Origin: Clostridiales bacterium
Lineage (GTDB): Bacteria; Bacillota; Clostridia; Peptostreptococcales; Anaerovoracaceae
Reading direction: 5' to 3'
DNA: 64,000 nucleotides
NCBI GenBank assembly: GCA_009911365.1
Contig: QXXF01000021.1
Location: 25,556 to 89,555, forward strand
Every line of letters starts with the position of its first letter. The stretch's first letter is position 1. Positions 42,898 through 51,574 of this stretch are shown here, piece by piece. The notes under the pieces were generated by a model. That model searched no databases. It was given only the letters and a program-made list of their open reading frames with translations, and had not been told where the DNA came from. A program made the translations under genes and the position numbers.

Positions 42898-43794
42898 TTA
42901 CAGCAAATGGTTCTCAATCACCTGAACATCCGGCTTAAAGTCTTCGATCTGCAGGTAATATTCCGCTGCGTCAAAGAGGGCCTGCATTGGTGTGAGGCCG
43001 ATGAGTTCCGTGCCAATGACAGGCACGCCGTAGCGAGCGGCTTCTGCTTTGACCAGTTCATTGACTCGGTAAAGGGGAGTCACGGTAAAATCGGTCATGT
43101 TGATGGAGACCTGTGCGATGTTCCGATCTTCCAGCATAACGCCCATAGCCTTTACGCAATCCAATCCGCCGTTTGATTTACGGATGATTTTGCCGATCTT
43201 GCTGGCGATTTCCAGATTGTCGGTCCCCAGATTGATGTTATAGGCGATGAGCGGAGGTCTTGCGCCTACGCATACGGCCCCGCCGGTAGGGTGGATCCTC
43301 TGGCCGCCAAAGTCTGGGATCCAGTCAGGATCTTTCACTTTCTCGGCCATGCCCTCAAACTGGCCCTTGCGCACCTTTGCCAGGTTTTCCCGGTGCGGCG
43401 CGGAGGCCGATTTTTCATAGAGAAATACCGGAAGGTCAGCTTCTTCGGCAATACGTGCGCCTACTTTTTTGGAAAGCTCTACGCAGTCATCCATGGTGGC
43501 TTCTTTGATGGGGATAAAAGGCATCACATCAACGCAGCCCATTCTCGGATGCTCGCCTGTGTGCTTCGTCAGATCGATCAGTTCAACAGCCTTTTTCGCC
43601 AGTTTCACGCTGGCTTCCTCGCAGGCCTCCGGGCTTCCCATGTAAGTGATGACGCTCCGGTTGTGGCTTGGATCCGAAGAATAATCCAGCAGCGTGCAGC
43701 CAGGCGTGTTACGGATCTGGTCCACGCAGGCCTCAATGATCGCTTGATCTCTTCCTTCACTGATGTTTGGTACGCTTTCAATAATTCTTGCCAT
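42898..43794 (-). CDS. ftcD: glutamate formimidoyltransferase FtcD
   Basis: The enzyme moves the formimino group of N-formimino-glutamate to tetrahydrofolate, releasing glutamate. The 298-residue product has ESVPNISEGRD, the catalytic DPSHNRSVITYMGSP region, TGEHPRMGCVDVMPFIP and FGGQRIHPTGGAVCVGARPP. It is the transferase alone; the cyclodeaminase that is fused in animals is the separate fchA gene upstream. The ATG at 43,794 behind AAAAGGAGATACAA is preferred over the ORF start 21 bases earlier. Confidence 0.93.
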   Translation of the reverse strand: MARIIESVPNISEGRDQAIIEACVDQIRNTPGCTLLDYSSDPSHNRSVITYMGSPEACEEASVKLAKKAVELIDLTKHTGEHPRMGCVDVMPFIPIKEATMDDCVELSKKVGARIAEEADLPVFLYEKSASAPHRENLAKVRKGQFEGMAEKVKDPDWIPDFGGQRIHPTGGAVCVGARPPLIAYNINLGTDNLEIASKIGKIIRKSNGGLDCVKAMGVMLEDRNIAQVSINMTDFTVTPLYRVNELVKAEAARYGVPVIGTELIGLTPMQALFDAAEYYLQIEDFKPDVQVIENHLL

Positions 43795-43891
43795 TTTGTA
43801 TCTCCTTTTCATCATATATGTAGAAATTATCAGTTCTAAGATATTGGTGACTCCCGCGGCTGAAAGAATCAGCGGGTCTGATGTCTCATTC

Positions 43892-44518
43892 TTATAGCTG
43901 TTTCAAAACCTCATCGTAAAGCCTTCTGGCAATGGCCTCTGCTTCATCATAAATTTTCTGTCCGCCTTGCTCAAAGGCTTTTGCTTTTGTCTCATCCTTC
44001 ACGCCTGGCAGGTTAATCTTTACATTGAGCCATGCGCCTTTGATCGCAGCCATCAGATTGAGGACGCAGACCCCCAGATCACTGGCTGCGTTGGGATTGG
44101 ATTTGCCTACCATGGTTTCTGCCAGGAGCATGGCTTCGTGGGCCAGCTGCATGACGCTGTAAGGCACTTCTGTGGCTACAAGTGTCCCATCAGCGATAGC
44201 CTTACTGCGGGTGGCCTTTTCCTCTGGCGTTCCCTTCGGTATTTTGAATGCGGCGGAAACTAGGTTAAAGGCATCAGTGTCTTTGTCAATGGCTGCTGCC
44301 AGCTGCGTATAAAGTTCCGCGCCTCGGGCCCGAGCCTTTTGGCAGATATCCTGATAATCAGCGTATTTTTCCTTGCCAATGGTCAGGTCCGCCACCATCA
44401 TCATCAGGCCAACGGCCTGCGCGCCTGCCAAGGCGCTGACAGAGCCGCCCCCAGGAGCGGGCGCGTCTGACTTTAAAATATCCAGATATTCGTTTACTTT
44501 TAAATCAATTAATTTCAT
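43892..44518 (-). CDS. fchA: formimidotetrahydrofolate cyclodeaminase FchA
   Basis: FchA converts 5-formimino-THF to 5,10-methenyl-THF and ammonia, feeding histidine carbon into one-carbon metabolism. The 208-residue all-helical protein has the family motif APGGGSVSALAGAQAVGLMM and later NPNAASDLGVCVLNLMAAIK. Its start lies one base after the hutI stop, so the two genes are tightly coupled. A 97-base gap with a hairpin (43,854-43,877) separates it from ftcD. Confidence 0.9.
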   Translation of the reverse strand: MKLIDLKVNEYLDILKSDAPAPGGGSVSALAGAQAVGLMMMVADLTIGKEKYADYQDICQKARARGAELYTQLAAAIDKDTDAFNLVSAAFKIPKGTPEEKATRSKAIADGTLVATEVPYSVMQLAHEAMLLAETMVGKSNPNAASDLGVCVLNLMAAIKGAWLNVKINLPGVKDETKAKAFEQGGQKIYDEAEAIARRLYDEVLKQL

Positions 44519-44519
44519 T

Positions 44520-45749
44520 TTAAACCATTTCTCCTTTTTTGATCACTTGCAGTGCTAGATTAGAGCCGAACCGGTAACAGAGCATTTCCATGTCCGGAGC
44601 GTCCCAAATGACAAAATCCGCCTGCTTTCCTACTTCCAAAGTGCCTACTTGATCTCCCCGTCCAATCGCGCACGCTGGGTTTATGGTCACGGCGGTCAAA
44701 ATTTCCTCTGGTGTCATTTGATATTTCAAATAGCCCAAATTGATGACGAATTGCAGATTCAGAGACGGGCAGGAGCCTGGGTTAAAGTCCGAAGCCAGTG
44801 CCACTGGAATCCCTTTTTCAATCATCTGTCTTGCTGGAGCAAAGTTTTTTCCCAGGTAAAACGAAGTGGCAGGCAGGAGCATGGCCGTGGTCCCGCCTTT
44901 TGCCATAGCATTCATGCCTTTTTCTCCAATAGCGATCAAGTGCTCTGCGGAAATGGCGTTCAGTTCACCGGCAAGCTGACTGCCGCCGATCTCTTCGATT
45001 TCATCCGCATGGATCTTTAAACCAAACCCGTGAGCCTTGGCACATTCCAGATAAGTCCGGCTCTGGGCCACGTCAAAGACGCTGTCTTCACAGAACACAT
45101 CACAGAATTCCGCTAGATCATGCTCTTTCACATAAGGGATCACGGTGTCACACATCAATTGGATGTATGCGTCGCCCTTGCCTTTGTACTCTGGCGGCAC
45201 TGCGTGCGCGCCAAGGAAGGTGGACACCAGATCAATGGGATGCCGCTGATTCAGTTTTTTCACGACTTCCAGCATTTTCACTTCTGTTTCCAGGTCCAGG
45301 CCATAACCGCTCTTTGCCTCGCAGGTGGTCACGCCCAGGCGCAGCATTTCATTAAGAAAACCTTCGCTTTTTTCACAAAGCTCTTTTTCGCTGGCCTCTC
45401 TGGTCTTTTGCACAGTGTCCAGGATACCGCCGCCCGCCTTGAGGATATCCAGATATCCTGCGCCTTTCAGCTTGAGAGGGATCTCTCCCTGGCGATAGCC
45501 GCCAAAGACCAGATGGGTATGGCCCTCCACCAGGCCGGGGGTCACTAGATTTCCCTCTGCGTCAATGACCACATCCGCATCAGCCTGTGGCAAAGCCCCG
45601 TCTGCGGTGATTTCTTTGATCAGACCGTCTTCCACCAGCATGGCCGCATGGTTCAGCTTCAAATTTTCGCCCTGCTGTGAGCCTTTGTGGCTGTGGCTTC
45701 CTACAGGCGTTTGGAGCCTGCCGATATTTTTGATCAGTAATGTACTCAT
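44520..45749 (-). CDS. hutI: imidazolonepropionase HutI
   Basis: HutI hydrolyses imidazolonepropionate to formiminoglutamate. The 409-residue amidohydrolase has the metal-binding VEGHTHLVFGGYRQGE, the conserved CEAKSGYGLDLETEVKML, the second ligand region KIHADEIEE, and ASDFNPGSCPSLNLQ near the end. It lies between hutU (22 bases upstream) and fchA. Confidence 0.95.
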   Translation of the reverse strand: MSTLLIKNIGRLQTPVGSHSHKGSQQGENLKLNHAAMLVEDGLIKEITADGALPQADADVVIDAEGNLVTPGLVEGHTHLVFGGYRQGEIPLKLKGAGYLDILKAGGGILDTVQKTREASEKELCEKSEGFLNEMLRLGVTTCEAKSGYGLDLETEVKMLEVVKKLNQRHPIDLVSTFLGAHAVPPEYKGKGDAYIQLMCDTVIPYVKEHDLAEFCDVFCEDSVFDVAQSRTYLECAKAHGFGLKIHADEIEEIGGSQLAGELNAISAEHLIAIGEKGMNAMAKGGTTAMLLPATSFYLGKNFAPARQMIEKGIPVALASDFNPGSCPSLNLQFVINLGYLKYQMTPEEILTAVTINPACAIGRGDQVGTLEVGKQADFVIWDAPDMEMLCYRFGSNLALQVIKKGEMV

Positions 45750-45771
45750 GTTTGTCTCCCTGTTTTACCAG

Positions 45772-47796
45772 TTATTTCACGAATTTGGACACAACGTCTT
45801 CTACCAGCTTTTCATCCGCCACATATGGAATGGTGATGTGGCCGTTTCCCGCATAGTTTTTGTTGTAGGCCGCCGCGGTTTCCAGAGCGTTTTCATTCCT
45901 CGCCCAATTCCTCCTGGCAACGCCGCCCATGACATCCCACATCATAGCGGATTTGATAATGGCGTCGATCCGCTCGCTTCCGTCCAAGACCAGGCCAAAG
46001 CCGCCGTTGATGGCTTTTCCAATGCCCACGCCGCCGCCATTGTGCAGGGCGCACAGACTCATGCCCCGAGCTGCGTTTCCGGCAAAGCACTGCACGGCCA
46101 TGTCAGCCATCACGTTGCTGCCGTCTTTGATGTTGGCTGTTTCCCGGAACGGAGAGTCCGTGCCGCTCACATCGTGGTGGTCTCTTCCCAGCATCACTGG
46201 GCCGATCTTGCCTTCCCGTACCATTTCGTTGAATTTCAGGGCGATCCTGGTCCGGCCTTCCGCATCTTGGTATAGAATTCTGGCCTGTGTGCCCACCACC
46301 ATTTTATTGGCTTTCGCATCGCGGATCCATACCCAGTTATCTCTGTCTTGGAAACGGCGGTTCGGATCAATGCAATCCATGGCCGCCTGGTCAGTCGCGT
46401 CCAGATCTTCCGGTTTTCCCGACAGGCAGACCCAGCGGAACGGCCCATATCCGTAGTCAAAGAGCATCGGTCCCATGATGTCTTCCACATAGGAAGGCCA
46501 GATGAAACCATCTTTTTCATCGTATCCATTCTTGGAAATTTCTTTCACGCCTGCGTCATACATGGCTTTCATAAAAGAGTTTCCATAGTCAAAAAAGTAA
46601 GTTCCTTTTTCGGACAAAGCCTTGATAGCCTTGAAATGTCTGTGAAGGGAAGCGTCCACCTTTTGGCAGAACGCGTCTCTGTCTTTGTGGAGCAACTCGG
46701 TCCTTTCCTCGAAAGTTAGGCCTGCGGGGCAGTAGCCGCCATTGTATACGTTGTGGCAGGAAGTCTGGTCGGAAAGAAGGTCGATTTTGAACTCCTTTTC
46801 CACTGCGGCTTCCAGCAGGTCCACGATGTTTCCGTGATAAGCGATGGAAATGCTTTCTTTTGCCGCCAGCTTTTCCGATGCCAGCTTGAAAATTGCGTCA
46901 AGGTCATCCATGATCACGTCCACCCAGCCCTGGTCGTGTCTTGTCTCGATCCGGGAACGGTCAACTTCCGCGAAAATGCCGACTGCCCGGGCGATATTGG
47001 CTGCTTTGGGCTGCGCGCCGCTCATGCCGCCTAGCCCAGAGGAAACGAACAGATGACCTGTCAAGTCTCCCTGCTCCGGAACGCCCAGATATTTCCTTCC
47101 TGCGTTGAGGATGGTGTTGAAAGTACCGTGGACGATTCCCTGAGGTCCAATGTACATCCAGCCGCCGGCGGTCATTTGGCCGTAATTAGCAACACCCATT
47201 TCTTCTGCGATTTCCCAGTCGTCCAGGTTGTCGAACATGCCTACCATCATGGAGTTGGTGATGACCACCCTTGGCGCAGTTGGCTTGGATGGGAATAGTC
47301 CCAACGGGTGGCCGGATTCTACCACCAGGGTCTGGTTTTCTGTCAGCTCTTCCAGGTATTTTTTAATGAGCCGGTACTGGAGCCAGTTTTGACAAGGCTG
47401 TCCTGTTTCTCCATAAGTTACCAGCTCGTAAGGATACAGGGCGATTTCAAAGTCCAGGTTGTTGTCGATCATCACCTGAAAAGCTTTTCCCTCCAGGCAT
47501 TTGCCTTTGTATTCCTCAATAGGCTTTCCGTAGATTCTGCCTTCTGGTCGGTAGCGATACGCATAAATGCGGCCATAAGTTTTCAGCTCTTCCATGAATT
47601 CCGGGGCCAGGGTTTCGTGAAGCTCTTCTGGCACGTAACGCAGGGCATTTTTCAGCGCCAGCTTCGTCTGCTCTTTTGTAAGGCGGAAACCTCTGTCCGG
47701 TGCTCTCCGTTTTCCTTCTTCAAACTGGGGATACTCGGGAAGGGTACTGTCCAGTTTGATGGTCATGGCTTTGGCAATGGTTTTATTATCTAACAT
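45772..47796 (-). CDS. hutU: urocanate hydratase HutU
   Basis: HutU adds water to urocanate using a tightly bound NAD. The 674-residue product has LVVESGHPLGLFPS, the NAD-binding region SSGLGGMSGAQPKAA, the DQTSCHNVYNGGYCPAG segment with the conserved Cys, and the C-terminal ALHNGGGVGIGKAINGGFG. It is longer than the about 555-residue E. coli-type enzyme and fits the long form found in Clostridia. The ATG at 47,796 follows AAAGGAGAACGATC. HutH lies 62 bases upstream. Confidence 0.95.
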   Translation of the reverse strand: MLDNKTIAKAMTIKLDSTLPEYPQFEEGKRRAPDRGFRLTKEQTKLALKNALRYVPEELHETLAPEFMEELKTYGRIYAYRYRPEGRIYGKPIEEYKGKCLEGKAFQVMIDNNLDFEIALYPYELVTYGETGQPCQNWLQYRLIKKYLEELTENQTLVVESGHPLGLFPSKPTAPRVVITNSMMVGMFDNLDDWEIAEEMGVANYGQMTAGGWMYIGPQGIVHGTFNTILNAGRKYLGVPEQGDLTGHLFVSSGLGGMSGAQPKAANIARAVGIFAEVDRSRIETRHDQGWVDVIMDDLDAIFKLASEKLAAKESISIAYHGNIVDLLEAAVEKEFKIDLLSDQTSCHNVYNGGYCPAGLTFEERTELLHKDRDAFCQKVDASLHRHFKAIKALSEKGTYFFDYGNSFMKAMYDAGVKEISKNGYDEKDGFIWPSYVEDIMGPMLFDYGYGPFRWVCLSGKPEDLDATDQAAMDCIDPNRRFQDRDNWVWIRDAKANKMVVGTQARILYQDAEGRTRIALKFNEMVREGKIGPVMLGRDHHDVSGTDSPFRETANIKDGSNVMADMAVQCFAGNAARGMSLCALHNGGGVGIGKAINGGFGLVLDGSERIDAIIKSAMMWDVMGGVARRNWARNENALETAAAYNKNYAGNGHITIPYVADEKLVEDVVSKFVK

Positions 47797-47858
47797 GATC
47801 GTTCTCCTTTCGTTCATGTGTTTGTTCTAATGTGGGAGTGTGGATGATCCCGCTAGTT

Positions 47859-49391
47859 CTATTTCAGTGGGCCAGAGACTTCTTCGGCCGCCTTAAGGAT
47901 TTTTCCATTTTTGACCATTTTATCGAACTTTTCCAGTTCGTCATGCATGATGATGTCCTGGTCCACAGGCTCTACGGATTCTCGGATATATTCATAGACC
48001 GCCTTTGTGGCAGGAGCCATTTTCATGCGTCCCCGCCGCCTGAGCCAAATAGCCTGAGAGGCTGCGAACAGTTCAATGCCCAGGACTTTTTGCGCATTGT
48101 CCAGAATCATGGCCGCTGTCCTTGCCGCAGTGGTGCCCATGCTCACATGGTCTTCTTGATTGCCGGAAGACGGAATGGAATCCACACAGGCTGGGTGCGC
48201 ATAGATCTTGTTCTCCGATACCATGGAGGCAGCTGCGTATTGGGCGATCATAAACCCGGAGCACACGCCGCCATGCTTTGTGAGGAACGGTGCCAAGCCT
48301 TCGGAAAGCTGGGGATTGATCAGCCGTTCGCTGCGCCGTTCAGAAACATTGGCAAGCTCGGAGATAGCCAGCTTTAGGAAATCAAAGGCCAGCGCCATGG
48401 GCTGTCCGTGGAAGTTTCCCCCAGAGATGACTTCGTCCTGGTCTGGGAAAATCAGAGGGTTATCCGTCACCGCGTTGATTTCTCGAGTGACCGCATCGTA
48501 CACGTATTGGACCGCGTCTCTGGAAGCACCGTGGATCTGTGGCACGCAGCGCAGGGAGTAAGGATCCTGCACTTTGTTGCGGTTGACCTTTTGCGCGTTT
48601 TCGCTACCCTCTAAAAGCGTCAGCAGATTAGCGGCCACGTCCTGTTGCCCCTGATGGCCTCTTGCCATATGAACCTTTGGATCGTAGGCTTTTGTGATCC
48701 CATTGAGGGCTTCTGCGGTCATGGCAGCGGCGATATCAGCCGTCTTTGTCAAGTTCATCGCGTCGTAGAGGGTGATCAGGCCGATCGCGGTCATGACTTG
48801 GGTCCCGTTGATGAGAGCCAGGCCCTCCTTCGCCGCCAGCTGGACTGGCTGGATGCCCGCCTTTTCCATGGCTTCCCGGCTAGGCATGATCTCACCTTGA
48901 AATTCTGCTTTCCCTTCGCCAATGAGGGTGAGCACCATATGGGCCAGGGGAGCCAAGTCGCCGCTCGCGCCCAAGGAGCCTTTTTCTGGGATCTGGGGAT
49001 GAACGCCTTTGTTGAGCATGTCAAGCAGGGTGTTCAATGTAGAAGGCCGGATTCCTGAATTCCCTCTGGAAAGAGCGTTGCACCGCAGGAGCATGATAGC
49101 CCGTACCACTTCTGTGGGGAGCGGATCTCCCATGGCGCAAGTGTGGCTGATAATCAGATTCCGCTGCAGGTCAGTGGTTTCTTCCTTGGAAATAAAGGTG
49201 TCGGAAAATTTTCCAAACCCAGTGGTAAGGCCATAAATGATCGCGCCTTCTTCCAGCTTTTTATCCACATAGTCCCGTGCCTTTTGGACCGCTGCTTGGG
49301 CCTGGGGAGAAATTCCTACGGATTCGTGAAAACGGGCCGCGCGAATCACTTCATCAATCGTAAGATCTCGTCCATTGATAATAATAGCCAT
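47859..49391 (-). CDS. hutH: histidine ammonia-lyase HutH
   Basis: HutH removes ammonia from histidine to give urocanate, opening the pathway. The 510-residue enzyme has the Ala-Ser-Gly triad that forms the MIO electrophile in EKGSLGASGDLAPLAHMVL, a conserved YGLTTGFGKFSD near the start, and QEDHVSMGTTAARTA in the C-terminal half. The start follows GGAGAAGAACT. It is the first gene of the hut operon; its promoter should lie in 49,392-49,550. Confidence 0.96.
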   Translation of the reverse strand: MAIIINGRDLTIDEVIRAARFHESVGISPQAQAAVQKARDYVDKKLEEGAIIYGLTTGFGKFSDTFISKEETTDLQRNLIISHTCAMGDPLPTEVVRAIMLLRCNALSRGNSGIRPSTLNTLLDMLNKGVHPQIPEKGSLGASGDLAPLAHMVLTLIGEGKAEFQGEIMPSREAMEKAGIQPVQLAAKEGLALINGTQVMTAIGLITLYDAMNLTKTADIAAAMTAEALNGITKAYDPKVHMARGHQGQQDVAANLLTLLEGSENAQKVNRNKVQDPYSLRCVPQIHGASRDAVQYVYDAVTREINAVTDNPLIFPDQDEVISGGNFHGQPMALAFDFLKLAISELANVSERRSERLINPQLSEGLAPFLTKHGGVCSGFMIAQYAAASMVSENKIYAHPACVDSIPSSGNQEDHVSMGTTAARTAAMILDNAQKVLGIELFAASQAIWLRRRGRMKMAPATKAVYEYIRESVEPVDQDIIMHDELEKFDKMVKNGKILKAAEEVSGPLK

Positions 49392-49783
49392 AGTTCTTCT
49401 CCAATCTTTTGAATATATATACGTTAATAATAATAATTACTAAAATTGCGAGTTTATTGAATTATACTTCCTATTATAATAAAAAAGCCAGAACATTTCT
49501 ACCACTTTTTTTGATTTTGCGGAAATTCAAAGGATTTAGCAATGATATGCGAACAGTGTTTTTTATGAAGTTTTTTTGAGGGGTTAAAGATTTGGTGCTG
49601 TTTTGCTTTATCGGGTTAATACTTTAATTCGTATAAATATTAAAGTCAGACTATTTTAAATAATTAAGGAGGGCGTATTGCGCAGTGCTGATGGATGGCA
49701 GAGATGCCGCAGGGAGACCGCTGTGCCCATGACATTCGCACGAGAAAAGATTTCTTCCAAAGCCAGCGCATATTTGCTAAAAT
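49392..49783. other. divergent upstream region of the hut operon and the AlbA-type regulator
   Basis: No gene is supported. On the minus strand two TATAAT sequences lie near 49,467-49,482, but neither has a good -35 at the right distance, so the hut promoter is probably activator dependent. The right half holds a GC-richer stretch (49,670-49,760) without an open frame. Confidence 0.4.
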
Positions 49784-49835
49784 AAAGGGGTAAGTTAAAG
49801 GGGTAAGTTAAAGGGGTAAGTTAAAGGGGTAAGTA
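49784..49835 (+). repeat. four tandem 13-bp repeats before a start codon
   Basis: The unit AAAGGGGTAAGTT occurs four times in direct succession (the last ends in A). It ends 11 bases before the ATG at 49,847, with the true ribosome-binding site AGGAGG in that gap. Each unit contains an AAGGGG that resembles a ribosome-binding site. Copy number could change by slippage and alter expression. Confidence 0.8.
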
Positions 49836-49846
49836 AGGAGGTTTTC

Positions 49847-51364
49847 ATGGCACTGCCTATCAATATCACCGATTTGGTGAATCAGCGAGTGGTGGAAAGC
49901 GCTCGCGTGGAATATAAAAGCGACTGGAATCCGGGACCAATCCTGCGTACGATCTGCGCTTTTGCCAATGACATCGACAATTGGGGAGGCGGATATATCA
50001 TCATTGGGATTGAGGAAAGGGATGGCATGCCTGTGCTTCCTGCCAGAGGGCTTGAGAAAAAGTCTATCGACCGAATTAACAAGGAGCTACTGCAAAAATG
50101 CAACCTGATTGAGCCCAGGTATCTTCCCATTGCGGAACCAGTTATTTATGAAGGGCAACAAATCTTTGTGCTGTGGGTGCCGGGAGGACCAGAACGCCCA
50201 TACAAATGCCCGATGGCTTTTCCCACTGAAAAAGCCGCAAAAGCAGAGAAAGCGTACTATATCCGAAAAATGACAAGCACCATTCGAGCCAATCAGCTGG
50301 AAGAAAAAGAATTGTTCATGTTGGCTAATAATCAGCCTTATGATGATCGTCCTAACTTGGCGGCCAATATTGAAGATCTGAAATCCAGCTTGATTTCAGA
50401 ATTTCTCTATGAAGTAAACAGTGATCTGCACGAAGCGTCTTTAAAGCAGCCTGTGTCCGATACGGCTGTTGCCATGCATTTAATCGGCGGGCCATCGGAA
50501 CTGAGAAAACCGTTGAACGTGGGATTGATGTTTTTCAATGAACGGCCTGATCATTTTTTCCCCTATGCACGGATAGAAGTGGTGGACAAGCCGGATCCCA
50601 CAGGTCTGGGGATGACAGAGAAAGCCTTTACCGGTCCATTGGACCGGCAGCTGCGGGACGCATTGAGTTACATCAAGAATTACATCATCAAAGAAAATGT
50701 AACAAAGATCCCTGGACAGGCAGAGGCTGAACGGGTTTTCAATATTCCTTACGAGGCAGTGGAGGAGAGCCTGTCAAATGCGGTTTACCACAAGTCCTAT
50801 CAGATCGGAGAACCGATCACTGTTACCGTGACACCGGAAAAAATGGAGATCACTAGTTTGCCTGGGCCAGATAGGACGATTTCCAATGAAGATATTATGA
50901 ATTGCCGGCTAGTTTCCCGCAGATATCGTAATCGGCGCATCGGTGATTTCTTAAAGGAACTAAAGCTGGTGGAAGGACGCAACACAGGGATTCCCACGAT
51001 CCTGCAAGCAATGGAAGCCAACGGTTCGCCGCAGCCTGTTTTTGAAACGGATGAAGACCGCAGTTACTTTACGACCATTCTTCCCATACCAGAACGGTTT
51101 TTCCGTTCAGAATCAGTCCAACCTCGGACAAAGAGCAGAAAAAGACGTAAACTACCGGAAATAAAAGAGTTGATTTTATCCACGCTCAAAGAAAAAGGGA
51201 ATTTATCTTCAAACGAATTAGCTGCGGAAATGGGATATGCGAAGTTAACGGCGACAGTAGTGAAAGCACTTAAAGAATTGATGGAAGAGGGCCAGATTGT
51301 TTACCTGGAGCCGGATAAACCTCGCAGCCGGAATCAAAAGCTTTGCTTGGCAAGGAAGGATTAG
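49847..51364 (+). CDS. AlbA_2/Schlafen-type ATP-binding transcriptional regulator
   Basis: The 505-residue protein has an N-terminal AlbA_2 domain (RVEYKSDWNPGPILRTICAF, then GGGYIIIGIEERDGMPVLPA). A GHKL-like ATP-binding C-terminal region follows (EAVEESLSNAVYHKSYQIGE, then VEGRNTGIPTILQAME). The winged helix at the end reads LPEIKELILSTLKEKGNLSS. It belongs to a large family of putative regulators and is intact, unlike the copy at 15,980. The 13-bp repeat array sits directly before it, and the terminator at 51,482 follows. Confidence 0.85.
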   Translation: MALPINITDLVNQRVVESARVEYKSDWNPGPILRTICAFANDIDNWGGGYIIIGIEERDGMPVLPARGLEKKSIDRINKELLQKCNLIEPRYLPIAEPVIYEGQQIFVLWVPGGPERPYKCPMAFPTEKAAKAEKAYYIRKMTSTIRANQLEEKELFMLANNQPYDDRPNLAANIEDLKSSLISEFLYEVNSDLHEASLKQPVSDTAVAMHLIGGPSELRKPLNVGLMFFNERPDHFFPYARIEVVDKPDPTGLGMTEKAFTGPLDRQLRDALSYIKNYIIKENVTKIPGQAEAERVFNIPYEAVEESLSNAVYHKSYQIGEPITVTVTPEKMEITSLPGPDRTISNEDIMNCRLVSRRYRNRRIGDFLKELKLVEGRNTGIPTILQAMEANGSPQPVFETDEDRSYFTTILPIPERFFRSESVQPRTKSRKRRKLPEIKELILSTLKEKGNLSSNELAAEMGYAKLTATVVKALKELMEEGQIVYLEPDKPRSRNQKLCLARKD

Positions 51365-51481
51365 GCCACCGGGCTTTTAGGTTTTTGCAGGGTATGCTGC
51401 GAAAACAGAGTTCCTATGACTGGAATTCCTGTGAAATTGTGGATAGATGACGTTTCACCTGCCCAATTGCCAGCATAAAAA

Positions 51482-51510
51482 AATCCCGAACCTTTATCCG
51501 GTTCGGGATT
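51482..51510. terminator. bidirectional terminator
   Basis: AATCCCGAACC (51,482-51,492) pairs perfectly with GGTTCGGGATT (51,500-51,510). A-runs on the left and T-runs on the right make it work in both directions, for the AlbA-type gene and the convergent M28 peptidase gene. Confidence 0.85.
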
Positions 51511-51574
51511 TTGATTTCTTGTCATTTGTTTGTGTGTTTCAAGTGATTCACATTGTAAGAATTCGCATTGATCT

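Noticed and set aside
49784-49835. short regular repeats considered as a CRISPR array
   Set aside because: The 13-bp units are directly adjacent with no spacers, and no cas genes are present.
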